Assembly (NCBI RefSeq): GCF_002153425.1
Contig: NZ_KZ119600.1
Location: forward strand, 445,356-509,355
Source of the DNA: Litchfieldia alkalitelluris
GTDB taxonomy: Bacteria > Bacillota > Bacilli > Bacillales > Salisediminibacteriaceae
DNA: 64,000 bases
Direction of reading: 5' to 3'
The translations under genes and the position numbers were made by a program. The notes beneath the pieces were generated by a model, which searched no databases, had not been told where the DNA came from, and saw only the letters and a program-made list of their open reading frames with translations. Shown here piece after piece: positions 18,524 to 27,106 of this stretch; the stretch's first letter is position 1; each line of letters starts with the position of its first letter.

Positions 18524-18955
18524 TTATTTAGTTCTGTCCATTTGATTTTTTGCCTGCTTTAAGTAGTAAATAAAAGCTGCACCTCTTACAAGACCTTGAA
18601 GCTTGTTTCGATCTAAAATTTCAGTGCCTGTATGTACATGATCTGCCTTTGCCCCAGTAATTCGGACGAGGGAAGAGGTTAAGTGATGCGCTGATTCTCC
18701 AGTGTCGTGAACAATTTGAAACAGTGGATCAAGTTTTGCCATCTTATTATTAAGATCGGCGATTGTCTCATTCGTTTGCTGAAGCATCAGCTTGGTTTCC
18801 CCTGTTAAATCATCTATGGTTTTATGGGTTTTCTCGATTGTAACAGCAGTAGCCCCAAGTGTTGATGCTAGTTTGTTTAGCACAGGTATTAAGGAAATAA
18901 CGCCAACTGCAAAGCCTAGAGATAAAATAAAAACGCCAATGCCTAACCAATCCAT
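18524..18955 (-). CDS. DUF948 domain protein
   Basis: A 143-aa protein with one N-terminal transmembrane helix (IGVFILSLGFAVGVISLIPVL) and a long heptad-like region (about residues 25-100), the usual form of DUF948 proteins such as B. subtilis YtxG. The group is associated with general stress but has no known biochemical function. The ATG at 18955 has AAAAGGAGTGACC upstream. The C-terminal third (RGAAFIYYLKQAKNQM) is basic and amphipathic. It lies downstream of the arsA-like operon but about 290 bases away. Confidence 0.85.
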   Translation of the reverse strand: MDWLGIGVFILSLGFAVGVISLIPVLNKLASTLGATAVTIEKTHKTIDDLTGETKLMLQQTNETIADLNNKMAKLDPLFQIVHDTGESAHHLTSSLVRITGAKADHVHTGTEILDRNKLQGLVRGAAFIYYLKQAKNQMDRTK

Positions 18956-19245
18956 ACCATGGTCACTCCTTTTGTAAGTAGTCTAAAAAGTTCCCTTATA
19001 TTTCCTCTATTAAAAATAACATTGACGACTTCATTTGTCGACTTATCATACTTCCATAAAGGTAAGAAGGGAAGATTTTCTGAAATGATAATAGAGTTGT
19101 CCCTTTTTGTTACATTTCCCATCATTCGCCAAAATAAACCTATACTATACTATGCGACTTAATAAATTTAATAGAAAATAGTCTTTAAATTAATTGAACT
19201 CGCTCATGCTTCACCCTAACCCAGAAGGAACAAGATAGCTCATTT

Positions 19246-20202
19246 TTAGGATATGTATTCTCCCCATTTATTGGATATCATCTCTAAATGCTCTTTTGTA
19301 GAGATATCTTCTTCTAGTAGCTCCATTTTGATCTGCGGAAGCTTTCGAAACAGCTTATCAATTTCCCCTAAGTAAACGACCTGCTGCTCTTTTCTTTTTT
19401 GAAAAAAGGAGCCGTCTACACTGTCAGGGAGGATTTTATTAATGATAATACCTAGAACAGGAATGTCATGATTTTTTAAAATATCAATCCCTCGCTTTGC
19501 CTCGCGAATTGGGAGACGTTCAGGGTTTAAAACAAATAAAAAGCCAGTTTGCTCTGGATTTAGTAGAATGTCTCTTACCTTACCAAATTTATTGCGTCGT
19601 TCTTGAAGTGTTTGATAAATAGGATCCTCTACTGGTTCTCCATCATTAAGTAGTTGAGTGTAATTCTCGTTAGTTTTCCGGCGCCGTTCAAGCATACCGT
19701 CCATCCACACGCCCATCATTTCTGGGAGGGACAAGAGGCGGAGTGTGTGTCCTGTCGGTGCTGTATCAAAAATGAGTAAGTCATAATGCGCAAGCTCCTC
19801 GAGAATTAAGGAAGTAATCCGGTCAAATAGTGCAGCTTCGTCTGCACCAGGACTAGCCTTTGCCATGTCAATTTGACGATGTACTTCTTCAATCATCGTT
19901 GCTTTTACATGTCCTTGTAGGTTCTTTTTCACCTGTGCGATGTATCGCTCGCTTTCCTTTTCAGGATTGATTTCCATTACAAAAAGCCCATCGGATACTT
20001 TTTTAGGCTTCCCAGCGAGTTTCGTATGGAATAGGTCGCTTAAATTATGAGCTGGATCAGTGGAAACTAAGAGGACCTTGTTGCCTAATCTACTTACAGC
20101 CATTGCAAGGGCAGAGGCGGATGTAGATTTCCCTACGCCCCCTTTTCCACCTACAAATAATACCTTCTTTGACAAAACATCTATGTTATTTTTGTTCAAC
20201 AT
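19246..20202 (-). CDS. arsA: ArsA/Get3-family ATPase
   Basis: This 318-aa P-loop ATPase belongs to the ArsA/Get3 group, which includes arsenite-pump ATPases and factors that deliver tail-anchored proteins. The deviant Walker A motif is GGKGGVGKST (residues 18-27), followed by the switch motif VSTDPAHNLSDLF and the FDTAPTGHTLRLLSLP region typical of the family. It is a single ATPase domain. The metal-binding cysteines of the arsenite pump are absent and no arsB or arsR is near, so arsenic resistance is unlikely. It forms an operon with the small CC-tail gene upstream (75 bases apart) and lies next to cstA. ATG 20202 has GAGGAGGCG. Confidence 0.88.
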   Translation of the reverse strand: MLNKNNIDVLSKKVLFVGGKGGVGKSTSASALAMAVSRLGNKVLLVSTDPAHNLSDLFHTKLAGKPKKVSDGLFVMEINPEKESERYIAQVKKNLQGHVKATMIEEVHRQIDMAKASPGADEAALFDRITSLILEELAHYDLLIFDTAPTGHTLRLLSLPEMMGVWMDGMLERRRKTNENYTQLLNDGEPVEDPIYQTLQERRNKFGKVRDILLNPEQTGFLFVLNPERLPIREAKRGIDILKNHDIPVLGIIINKILPDSVDGSFFQKRKEQQVVYLGEIDKLFRKLPQIKMELLEEDISTKEHLEMISNKWGEYIS

Positions 20203-20277
20203 CTAAACGCCTCCTCTTCTCAAACGCTATGTGAAAACCTAAGCTTTTGACGTTACCCTACCCGAGGGTATTCGATC

Positions 20278-20529
20278 TTAACAACACCTAAAGCCATTAA
20301 GGGGAGATTTATCCATTCCCATTCTTGTATGCCATTCATGAAATTTTTCAAGCATATGTGGGTAAAGTTCTAAAGTATAGAAGAAAGCTGGATTAGGAAC
20401 GCCGAGCATATCGGAATAGAGCAAAAGCATGAATAGGTCATCTTCATCCTGGAGTTCACGCATGATCTCAGTTCGATGTCCAGTGCGGAGTACCTCATCA
20501 TACAACTCAATGAGTCGTTTAAGGTTCAT
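20278..20529 (-). CDS. Small protein ending in Cys-Cys (cory-CC-star type)
   Basis: An 83-aa soluble protein that ends in FRCC immediately before the stop codon. It matches what I know as the cory-CC-star family, short proteins with an invariant C-terminal Cys-Cys found beside ArsA-like ATPases. The rest is acidic and helical (LKRLIELYDEVLRTGH, MRELQDEDDLFMLLLYSDMLGVPNPAFFYTLELYP). A terminal CC could bind a metal ion, form a disulfide or be lipidated; none of these is shown. It is the first gene of a two-gene operon with arsA and lies directly downstream of the cstA terminator. ATG 20529 has GGAGGCGCAAAAA. Confidence 0.8.
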   Translation of the reverse strand: MNLKRLIELYDEVLRTGHRTEIMRELQDEDDLFMLLLYSDMLGVPNPAFFYTLELYPHMLEKFHEWHTRMGMDKSPLNGFRCC

Positions 20530-20592
20530 TTTTTGCGCCTCCTTGTATGAAAGTCTTTAATAACTTGTATTCGATGCAACCACTAGGAGTTC

Positions 20593-20642
20593 CTTTCTTT
20601 TTAAGAAAAGAAAGCTTCCCTTGGTTGCGTGCAAGGGAAGCT
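20593..20642 (-). terminator. Terminator after cstA
   Basis: On the minus strand AGCTTCCCTTG and CAAGGGAAGCT form a perfect 11-bp stem with an 8-base loop, followed by TTCTTTTCTT. A second small hairpin (CTTTCTTTT / AAAAGAAAG) follows. cstA and the CC-protein/arsA pair are therefore probably separate transcripts. Confidence 0.88.
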
Positions 20643-20680
20643 GTATGAAGAAAGGTAGGTCTTACGATATCATTATTAAA

Positions 20681-22429
20681 TTACATTGCTTTATCTTTAG
20701 GCTCGACTGGTTTTTTCTTAGTCAAGCTGTTGATAGCTTCAAGAACGATCCATGCAGCGAAGACAAAGATAATGGTACCTAAGAAGACAAGTAAGAAATT
20801 GAACTCATGGTCACTCAGTAGACCTGACCAATCCATTAATAGCTGTCTTCCCATTGCATATAGTGTCATACACATTAAGAAGATCATAGGTATCAAGGTG
20901 ACGAGATAGTTTCTTCCTTTAATCTTCAACCATACTGTAATCAGTAGTAATGTAATCCCAGCAAGTAGCTGGTTTGATGTACCAAACAATGGCCATAACA
21001 CATAACCACCTGAACCGAAGCCTTGTGGTCCTTCTGGTAACAGAACTAACGCAGCACTAGATACTACAGCGATTGTAGTTGCAACATGAGTTTTTGTAAT
21101 CGCCTTAATGTTGTATGTGCTTCCAAGCTCTGAAATTATATAGCGCATGAGACGGACAGATGTATCGAGTGTTGTTGCAGCAAAACTCACGACGATGACT
21201 GCTACAATCGTTGTAGCTATATCAGCAGGGATAAATATTCCTGTAGCAAGCTGCCCAGCTCCTTGTACAAAGTTACCTAAGCCACCTGAATTTGCAGCAT
21301 CAAAGCTACTATATGCACCAAGGAAATCCGACTGTGACGTAAATAAAGTAGCAACAGCGATAATGGCAGCTAATGCTAATAAACCTTCCCCAACAGCTCC
21401 TAAGTAACCTACAAAACGAGCATCGGTCTCTTTATTTAACTGCTTACTTGATGTACCTGATGCAACGAGACCATGGAAACCAGATATGGCACCACAGGCA
21501 ATCGTGATAAATAAAATTGGTAACCATGGAACATCTGTAGCTGCACTGTTAACAGCTGGTGCAGTAAGTTCTGGGTTTGAGAAGAATAATCCTAGGTATA
21601 GAATTGCTAAACCTACAACAAGCTGATGAGAGTTAATATAGTCTCGGGGCTGTAATAGCTTCCACACTGGGAGTGTAGAGGCAATGTACACATAAATCAT
21701 CAATATAATAATCCAGACAAAGAATGAGATAGCGACACCGTTTAAGCCAAAGGCAACGATAGTTTCTTCTCCTCCAAAGTAACTTGGAAGATCAATTTGG
21801 AGTGCAGGCACTCGTGACGCAACAATAGCGGCAATATACATCGTAGCGAGAGCTGCTAAGGATGGTAACAGCATGCCGCCTTTTTTGCGGTATACGACAT
21901 AACCGATCCAAATAGCTAAAGGAATTTGAATGAATACAGATAATACCGATGATGGGAATGTAATGAACAAGTTCGCTATTACCCATGCAAAAACAGCATT
22001 TACCATCAACACGAGTATTAAAATAATAAATAAGAATAAAACTTTTGCCCGTTGACCAATGAGTTTATTGGCGAGTGTACCAACGGACTGACCTTTATTT
22101 CTGACTGACAAGACGAGGGCACCGAAGTCATGCACTCCAGCAGCAAAAACCGTTCCGAGTAGAACCCAGATCACCGCTGGTAACCAGCCCCAATATACAG
22201 CAATCGCAGGACCAACAATTGGTGCAGCACCAGCGACTGAAGTAAAGTGGTGACCCCACAAAACGAATTTATTTGTAGGAACAAAATCTTTCCCATCATT
22301 GAATTCGTGTGCTGGGGTGGTGAAATTAGGATCCAATCTGTAAATCTTCTCGGCTACAAACTTAGAATAAAAACGGTAACCTAGAAAGAAAACAAACATT
22401 CCAACTAAAGCAAGTAAAATGGAATCCAA
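20681..22429 (-). CDS. cstA: Carbon starvation protein CstA
   Basis: This 582-aa membrane protein belongs to the CstA/YjiY family, which imports peptides or pyruvate during carbon limitation. It has about sixteen hydrophobic helices. HEFNDGKDFVPTNKFVLWGHHF and SVAGAAPIVGPAIAVYWGWLP near residues 43-85 are the family signature, and GSGGYVLWPLFGTSNQLLAG near residue 490 is conserved. The start is TTG at 22429 with AAGGAGG upstream. A cre-like sequence about 95 bases before the start fits catabolite repression by CcpA. The small CC-tail protein and ArsA ATPase genes follow downstream. Confidence 0.94.
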   Translation of the reverse strand: MDSILLALVGMFVFFLGYRFYSKFVAEKIYRLDPNFTTPAHEFNDGKDFVPTNKFVLWGHHFTSVAGAAPIVGPAIAVYWGWLPAVIWVLLGTVFAAGVHDFGALVLSVRNKGQSVGTLANKLIGQRAKVLFLFIILILVLMVNAVFAWVIANLFITFPSSVLSVFIQIPLAIWIGYVVYRKKGGMLLPSLAALATMYIAAIVASRVPALQIDLPSYFGGEETIVAFGLNGVAISFFVWIIILMIYVYIASTLPVWKLLQPRDYINSHQLVVGLAILYLGLFFSNPELTAPAVNSAATDVPWLPILFITIACGAISGFHGLVASGTSSKQLNKETDARFVGYLGAVGEGLLALAAIIAVATLFTSQSDFLGAYSSFDAANSGGLGNFVQGAGQLATGIFIPADIATTIVAVIVVSFAATTLDTSVRLMRYIISELGSTYNIKAITKTHVATTIAVVSSAALVLLPEGPQGFGSGGYVLWPLFGTSNQLLAGITLLLITVWLKIKGRNYLVTLIPMIFLMCMTLYAMGRQLLMDWSGLLSDHEFNFLLVFLGTIIFVFAAWIVLEAINSLTKKKPVEPKDKAM

Positions 22430-22523
22430 GGCTTTTCCCTCCTTACAATATTAAAATTCAATTTTATTATGTACGCTGTCCATTTAAAGAGAAAGTGGGC
22501 AAAATAACCAAAAATAGTTAATA

Positions 22524-22537
22524 ATAAAGCGCTTACA
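22524..22537. promoter_or_regulatory. cre-like site (CcpA) upstream of cstA
   Basis: ATAAAGCGCTTACA matches the cre model TGWAANCGNTNWCA at 12 of 14 positions, including the central CG and the right half. It lies 95-108 bases upstream of the cstA start. The divergent gene at 22776 is more than 235 bases away. Confidence 0.6.
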
Positions 22538-22775
22538 TTTAATATCTCAATATTACTCGTTTTATCTTAATATTTTTAAAAAGTCTGATTAAACAATTAA
22601 TTACTATTATATATTTTTTATATATGTATTTTATAAATAGTAATTCTATGAATCTTTCTTTTACTGGGGATTAGGATTGCTTCTTGCATAATTAGATGGT
22701 TGGTCATTTTTCTTTTTTAAAGTGTAAGCTTTTGTTAAAATTTCACTAATCGTTTCATTAATTAGGGGGATTTAT

Positions 22776-23324
22776 ATGACTGCTTATAAAAGAGGTGTAA
22801 AGCTATTAACATATTTGTCTATTATTTACGGTATTGTTGGTATACTGTTTCTTTCTAATGGATTTGGTGGGCTAATAGGTGGATCATTTTTTTCAAATTT
22901 CAAGTTGATTGAGGGAGTGGGGCAGACTGTACCCGTTGCTCTATTGTTAAGCTTAGTCTTTATTTGGGGACTGTTCGGTTCAGTTTTTGTTATAAAAAAA
23001 TACTCTCATGAGTCAACATTTGATAAAAAGGTAGGGCATCCTAATATAGCACAAACGGAAACAGCTGCTACAGATGAATATATTGAAATGTCTCGGAATG
23101 TGAATGCTATTAGCGTATATCGTAGAAAAACTATAAATTTGTTATATATTCTAGGATTATTCTTCTTAGGGGGCTGGTTATTAACATCCTTTATATATGC
23201 AGATTTCTATTTAGATAAGTATTCGTTGAATTTTTTGTGGGAATTTAGAATTAGCATATTAGTTTTCATGATAGTGTATCTTACAATCGTTTACTTATTT
23301 AATAGAAAACGAAAGCATGATTGA
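22776..23324 (+). CDS. Hypothetical membrane protein
   Basis: A 182-aa protein, not recognised. It has four hydrophobic helices: two near the N-terminus (about residues 10-32 and 48-72), a polar middle section (residues 75-115), and two near the C-terminus (about 120-143 and 153-175). A TTAGGGGGA ribosome binding site precedes ATG 22776. It is divergent from cstA and followed by a bidirectional hairpin. No motif suggests activity. Confidence 0.72.
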   Translation: MTAYKRGVKLLTYLSIIYGIVGILFLSNGFGGLIGGSFFSNFKLIEGVGQTVPVALLLSLVFIWGLFGSVFVIKKYSHESTFDKKVGHPNIAQTETAATDEYIEMSRNVNAISVYRRKTINLLYILGLFFLGGWLLTSFIYADFYLDKYSLNFLWEFRISILVFMIVYLTIVYLFNRKRKHD

Positions 23325-23332
23325 TAAAAGAA

Positions 23333-23367
23333 GATCAGGGAATTAAAAGCCAATTAGTTCCCTGATC
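23333..23367. terminator. Hairpin between convergent genes
   Basis: GATCAGGGAA and TTCCCTGATC form a perfect 10-bp stem with a 15-base loop. On the minus strand it is followed by TTCTTTTATC, so it more likely serves the SEC-C gene, but it may work both ways. Confidence 0.7.
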
Positions 23368-23403
23368 GAATTGATACAATACAATCAAATCTAACTTCCT
23401 TAT

Positions 23404-24465
23404 TTACCCGTGCGGCACTCGTTCCGTCACATCGGAAAAGAATTGATTTACTTCTTTAAACCTTGCTGACACAGTTGATGGAGATACACTGTATTTTTCT
23501 GCAACTTGCTTGAAGGTTTGGTTTGTCCATTGATGGTCATGCTTGGAGATCCAGTATTCTAAAACTGCCGCATACACCCCCGGCTTTGGAACTCGTACGT
23601 CGTTAAGTTTCATATACTCAATCCACTTTATCTTTGCTTCAAGTACAGCATCATAGGAGTAGTCCCCTAGCTCAATATGTTGATAGAAAGTATCCAACAC
23701 TTGAGTAGTCGGGTCCGATAGATTTTCAAGCTCACCAATCTCCTTGTCCTGGAACAACCCAGAAGCAATTGCTGTAAAGATTCCAAGAACAGCGTGGAAA
23801 TGGTTGTTTAGAAATGCTTGCTCTGTCTCATTCTCTTGAAACTGCTTGTACAATTTTTCCCATTCAGCTAGGAAGAACTCTTCATAATGCTTAGGAATGA
23901 TGACTGCATCATTTCCAAGAGCTACCCCAGTTGGAGTAGGGTACAGGAACCCGATTAAGTATTCCCCTGCAGTGAGTTGATTCGTAATCTGTGTTTGTTC
24001 TGGAAAAATGGCAGTGTTGTTCAGCAAATCTTTTAATACTATATGGTCATTGTCTTTGTCTTCAACAGAGACAAGCAAAGGTTGAAGGTTAGACCATTTA
24101 TTTAAGATTTGTTGAATCCCATTTGTATAGGCATCAAACTTCTCTTCAATAAAGCTCGATAAAATTGAACGATTACCTTCCAAGAATGGTTTATTAAAAA
24201 TGAGCCAATGGAAAAGTAATTGGGAGAACGCCCTTGCGTCAGCTTCCTTCAGACGATCAAAGGTACCTGCATAACGTTGGTATATGGGTTGTAATTGCTC
24301 GTCAAATTTCTTCGTATAGTCAAATATTTTTGGCAGGAGTTCATTAAAATCCTTCTGTTCCTGCACCGTTAATTGGTGTGGAGTCTGTTGTTTATTCATG
24401 CAGCACTTCTTAAATTTCTTACCGCTTCCACACGGGCATTGATCGTTTCGACCTAATTTCGACAT
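23404..24465 (-). CDS. SEC-C motif protein
   Basis: A 353-aa soluble protein starting with a SEC-C zinc-binding motif, GRNDQCPCGSGKKFKKCC (about residues 5-22), the module found at the end of SecA and in many stand-alone proteins. The rest is unassigned helical sequence. Near the C-terminus, FKQVAEKYSVSPSTVSARFKEV looks like a helix-turn-helix, so nucleic-acid binding is possible. I chose ATG 24465 because GAAGAGGTG precedes it; the TTG at 24486 has none. It is divergent from rlmCD, and the short shared gap must hold both promoters. Confidence 0.82.
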   Translation of the reverse strand: MSKLGRNDQCPCGSGKKFKKCCMNKQQTPHQLTVQEQKDFNELLPKIFDYTKKFDEQLQPIYQRYAGTFDRLKEADARAFSQLLFHWLIFNKPFLEGNRSILSSFIEEKFDAYTNGIQQILNKWSNLQPLLVSVEDKDNDHIVLKDLLNNTAIFPEQTQITNQLTAGEYLIGFLYPTPTGVALGNDAVIIPKHYEEFFLAEWEKLYKQFQENETEQAFLNNHFHAVLGIFTAIASGLFQDKEIGELENLSDPTTQVLDTFYQHIELGDYSYDAVLEAKIKWIEYMKLNDVRVPKPGVYAAVLEYWISKHDHQWTNQTFKQVAEKYSVSPSTVSARFKEVNQFFSDVTERVPHG

Positions 24466-24586
24466 TACTTGCACCTCTTCTTTCAATTATCCTTTCCTAT
24501 CATAACAACCCGTAGAATTTTTTCAAGTACTATCATTATGGTACAATCAAGTACAGAAAAAACATATGTGGAAAGGACACATGCGA

Positions 24587-25963
24587 ATGGCTACGGAAAA
24601 TACACCAGTGAAAAAGAATGATTTAATAGAAATGACCTTTGAGGACCTCACCCATGACGGGGCGGGGGTAGGAAAGGTAAACGGCTATCCCGTGTTTGTC
24701 CAGCGTGCGTTGCCAGGGGAGACAGGGAACGTGAAAATAACGAAGGTGAAGAAAAACTATGCCTTTGGTCGTCTCATGGAAATTACGAAAGAAAGTCCTG
24801 ATCGGGTAGATGCCCCTTGTCCCATTTTTAAGCAATGTGGTGGCTGTCAGCTACAGCATCTGAGCTACCAAGGCCAATTAAGGCATAAGCAAAAACAGGT
24901 GAGGGAAGTTCTTGCGCGAATTGGCGGCCTAGAAGACGTGACGGTTCATGAAACGATCGGAATGGATGAGCCTTGGCGTTATAGAAATAAAGCACAAGTT
25001 CCTTTTGGGGAAATGGAAGGGGGACTGATTGCAGGTTTTTATGCCGAGCGGTCCCATCAGATTATAGATATGAATGAATGTGCCATTCAACACGAAGAGA
25101 ATGATACAGTCGTTCAGCTTGTGAAAAAAATAGCGAAAAAGTACGGAATTCGGGGCTATGATGATAAGTCTCATAAAGGGACCCTTCGACATGTTGTGAC
25201 ACGCTACGGTTATCGGACGCAGGAGCTCATGGTTGTGTTGGTGACGAAGGGGAAGGAACTTCCTAATAAGGAGAATTTGATTGAGGAAATTCGTTCTGAA
25301 TTGCCAAACGTGAAGTCGATTGTACACAACATTAATTCGAAGCGTACGAACGTGATTTTTGGCGATCAAACAGAAGTGTTGTGGGGCGAAGAAGTAATCC
25401 ATGATTATATAGGAGATATTAAATTCGCCATCTCTGCTCGCTCATTCTATCAGGTGAACCCCGTTCAGACCCAAGTGCTTTATGAAAAAGCGTTAGAGTA
25501 TGCTGACCTTAGTGGCAAGGAGCATGTCATTGATGCATACTGTGGCATTGGGACGATTTCGTTGTTCTTGGCACAAAAGGCAAAGCATGTGTATGGTGTG
25601 GAAATTGTACCAGAAGCCATTTCCGATGCGAAAAAAAATGCCCGTTTAAATGGGGTCGAGAACGTAGACTTTGCAGTAGGAGAAGCGGAAAAGGTTATGC
25701 CATGGTGGTATGCACAAGGAGTAAGACCTGATGTCATCGTGGTGGATCCACCAAGAAAGGGCTGTGATGAAGAGCTGTTAGAAACGATCGTGAAAATGCA
25801 GCCAGAGCGAGTAGTTTATGTATCATGTAACCCAGCAACCTTGGCGCGAGACTTGAAGTACTTAGGGGATCGTGGATTTGAGACGAAGGAAGTGCAGCCT
25901 GTCGATATGTTTCCGCATACGGGACATGTTGAAAATGTCGCAATACTGGAACTAAAGAACTAA
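24587..25963 (+). CDS. rlmCD: 23S rRNA (uracil-C5)-methyltransferase RlmCD
   Basis: This RumA-family enzyme makes m5U in 23S rRNA; the B. subtilis orthologue (YefA) modifies both U747 and U1939. The 458-aa length matches. An N-terminal TRAM domain (about residues 8-68) is followed by the 4Fe-4S cysteines Cys78, Cys84 and Cys87 in [14 protein letters not shown]. The SAM-binding region is [17 protein letters not shown], and VDPPRKGC and [12 protein letters not shown] carry the catalytic Cys414. I chose ATG 24587 because AAAGGA is ten bases upstream; ATG codons at 24566 and 24581 fit worse. It neighbours dgkB in B. subtilis. Confidence 0.95.
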   Translation: MATENTPVKKNDLIEMTFEDLTHDGAGVGKVNGYPVFVQRALPGETGNVKITKVKKNYAFGRLMEITKESPDRVDAPCPIFKQCGGCQLQHLSYQGQLRHKQKQVREVLARIGGLEDVTVHETIGMDEPWRYRNKAQVPFGEMEGGLIAGFYAERSHQIIDMNECAIQHEENDTVVQLVKKIAKKYGIRGYDDKSHKGTLRHVVTRYGYRTQELMVVLVTKGKELPNKENLIEEIRSELPNVKSIVHNINSKRTNVIFGDQTEVLWGEEVIHDYIGDIKFAISARSFYQVNPVQTQVLYEKALEYADLSGKEHVIDAYCGIGTISLFLAQKAKHVYGVEIVPEAISDAKKNARLNGVENVDFAVGEAEKVMPWWYAQGVRPDVIVVDPPRKGCDEELLETIVKMQPERVVYVSCNPATLARDLKYLGDRGFETKEVQPVDMFPHTGHVENVAILELKN

Positions 25964-25967
25964 TTGT

Positions 25968-25994
25968 GATGAGCCCCAATAGGGCTCATTTTTG
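25968..25994 (+). terminator. Terminator after rlmCD
   Basis: ATGAGCCC pairs with GGGCTCAT around a 5-base loop, followed by TTTTT, a few bases after the stop. Confidence 0.9.
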
Positions 25995-26225
25995 CATTTC
26001 CAGTTACTACGATGTAAGTGGATAGAGATATTAAAAAACAGATGATTAAGGTTGAAGAAATGAAAGTAAAGGTAGTAATTGGTACAAAAGGTGAAGTTAA
26101 TACGTAGTATAGACTACATGCTGTGTAACAACAAACATCAGTTCTTTGATACCTATGTTGTAAGATTTAACGTATTATTTTAAGTGGAATATGATACAAT
26201 AAATGCAGCGAAGGGGGTTGGTATG

Positions 26226-26474
26226 ATGCCAAATATTAAACCTGTCTCAGATTTAAGAAATTATAATGAAGTTTTAAAGGATATTGCTGTAGGTGATCCA
26301 GTTTTTTTAACAAAAAATGGGCGAGGCAAATATGCCATTGTTGATATTGAAGAATATGAGAAAAACCAAACAACGATTAAATTACTTTCAAAACTTATGG
26401 AAGCTGAAAAGGCAATAAAAGTTGGAAATGAGTGGCTAACTGAAGAAGAAGTTGAGGATGATCTGGGGGTTTAA
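26226..26474 (+). CDS. Type II antitoxin, Phd/YefM family
   Basis: An 82-aa protein with the Phd/YefM antitoxin layout: an N-terminal DNA-binding half (MPNIKPVSDLRNYNEVLKD, VGDPVFLTKNGRGKYAIVDIEEYE) and an acidic C-terminal tail (WLTEEEVEDDLGV) that would wrap the toxin. Such proteins neutralise the partner and repress their own operon. AAGGGGG is placed for ATG 26226; ATG 26223 directly before it is equally possible. The toxin gene starts five bases after the stop. TATGATACAAT upstream is a likely -10 region. Confidence 0.9.
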   Translation: MPNIKPVSDLRNYNEVLKDIAVGDPVFLTKNGRGKYAIVDIEEYEKNQTTIKLLSKLMEAEKAIKVGNEWLTEEEVEDDLGV

Positions 26475-26479
26475 CGAAT

Positions 26480-26815
26480 ATGTATAAGTTGAGAATAAAC
26501 CCTGTCGCTAAACAAGACTTGTACGAAATTAAGGAATATATTACTAAGGAACTTGATAATCCAGTAGCTGCTGTTAATGTAGTTTCCAATATCATTGAGA
26601 GTTACAAGAAGTTAAAAGATTATCCAAAGTTAGGTGTTGAGCTATCATCTAAGGTTAATCTTGATACAAATTTTCGATACCTAATCAGCGGAAACTACAT
26701 TGTCTTTTATAAATTTGATGATGTTTATGTATCAATCTATCGAGTTTTATATTCAAGAAGAGATTATGTGAAGTTATTATTTAACGAAGAAATCAATCTA
26801 AATAATGAACAGTAA
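26480..26815 (+). CDS. Type II toxin, RelE/ParE family
   Basis: A 111-aa protein of the RelE/ParE fold. The N-terminus YKLRINPVAKQDLYEIKEYI and the central LKDYPKLGVEL match the family, and the C-terminal strand pattern FRYLISGNYIVFYKFDDVYVSIYRVLYSRRDY contains the basic/aromatic residues usual for mRNA interferases of the group. RelE relatives cut mRNA in the ribosome while ParE relatives inhibit gyrase; the sequence does not decide between them. It is the second gene of the pair, five bases after the antitoxin gene. Confidence 0.9.
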   Translation: MYKLRINPVAKQDLYEIKEYITKELDNPVAAVNVVSNIIESYKKLKDYPKLGVELSSKVNLDTNFRYLISGNYIVFYKFDDVYVSIYRVLYSRRDYVKLLFNEEINLNNEQ

Positions 26816-27023
26816 TACCTTCAAAGATACAAGAATTTTACGAAGTACATTAATTATTTATTTGTTTAATCATTGCCATTCAATCTGCGACCACTAGTCA
26901 AGCCATGTGGAGGTAGTCGCAAGTATTTATTTAAAGGAATATTAGTAATCTCAGACCAATGGCTTTTAAGCCGGTATCTCACTAACAATCATTCTTAGCT
27001 TTTTTCTAAACTGTTACTTGAAG

Positions 27024-27060
27024 AAATCCCCCCTAGTCATACTGAGACTAGGGGGGATTT
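27024..27060. terminator. Terminator after the beta-xylosidase gene
   Basis: AAATCCCCCCTAGT and ACTAGGGGGGATTT form a perfect 14-bp stem with a 9-base loop. It lies about 45 bases after the stop of the minus-strand gene and about 200 bases after the toxin gene, and may act in both directions. The T tracts are short. Confidence 0.75.
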
Positions 27061-27106
27061 GAGGTTCAATCTCTTAAAACGATACGATCTTCCCAATAAT
27101 AATAAT

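Noticed and set aside
18943-19125. 60-codon minus-strand frame upstream of the DUF948 gene
   Set aside because: It has no ribosome binding site, overlaps the DUF948 start, and the true DUF948 ribosome binding site lies inside it. A leader role cannot be excluded but is not supported.
19246-20202. Arsenite-pump ATPase in an arsenic resistance operon
   Set aside because: No arsB, arsC, arsD or arsR gene is nearby, there is a single ATPase domain, and the metalloid-binding cysteines are missing.
26039-26105. 15-codon frame starting MKVKVV before the toxin-antitoxin pair
   Set aside because: It is too short and lacks a clear ribosome binding site.
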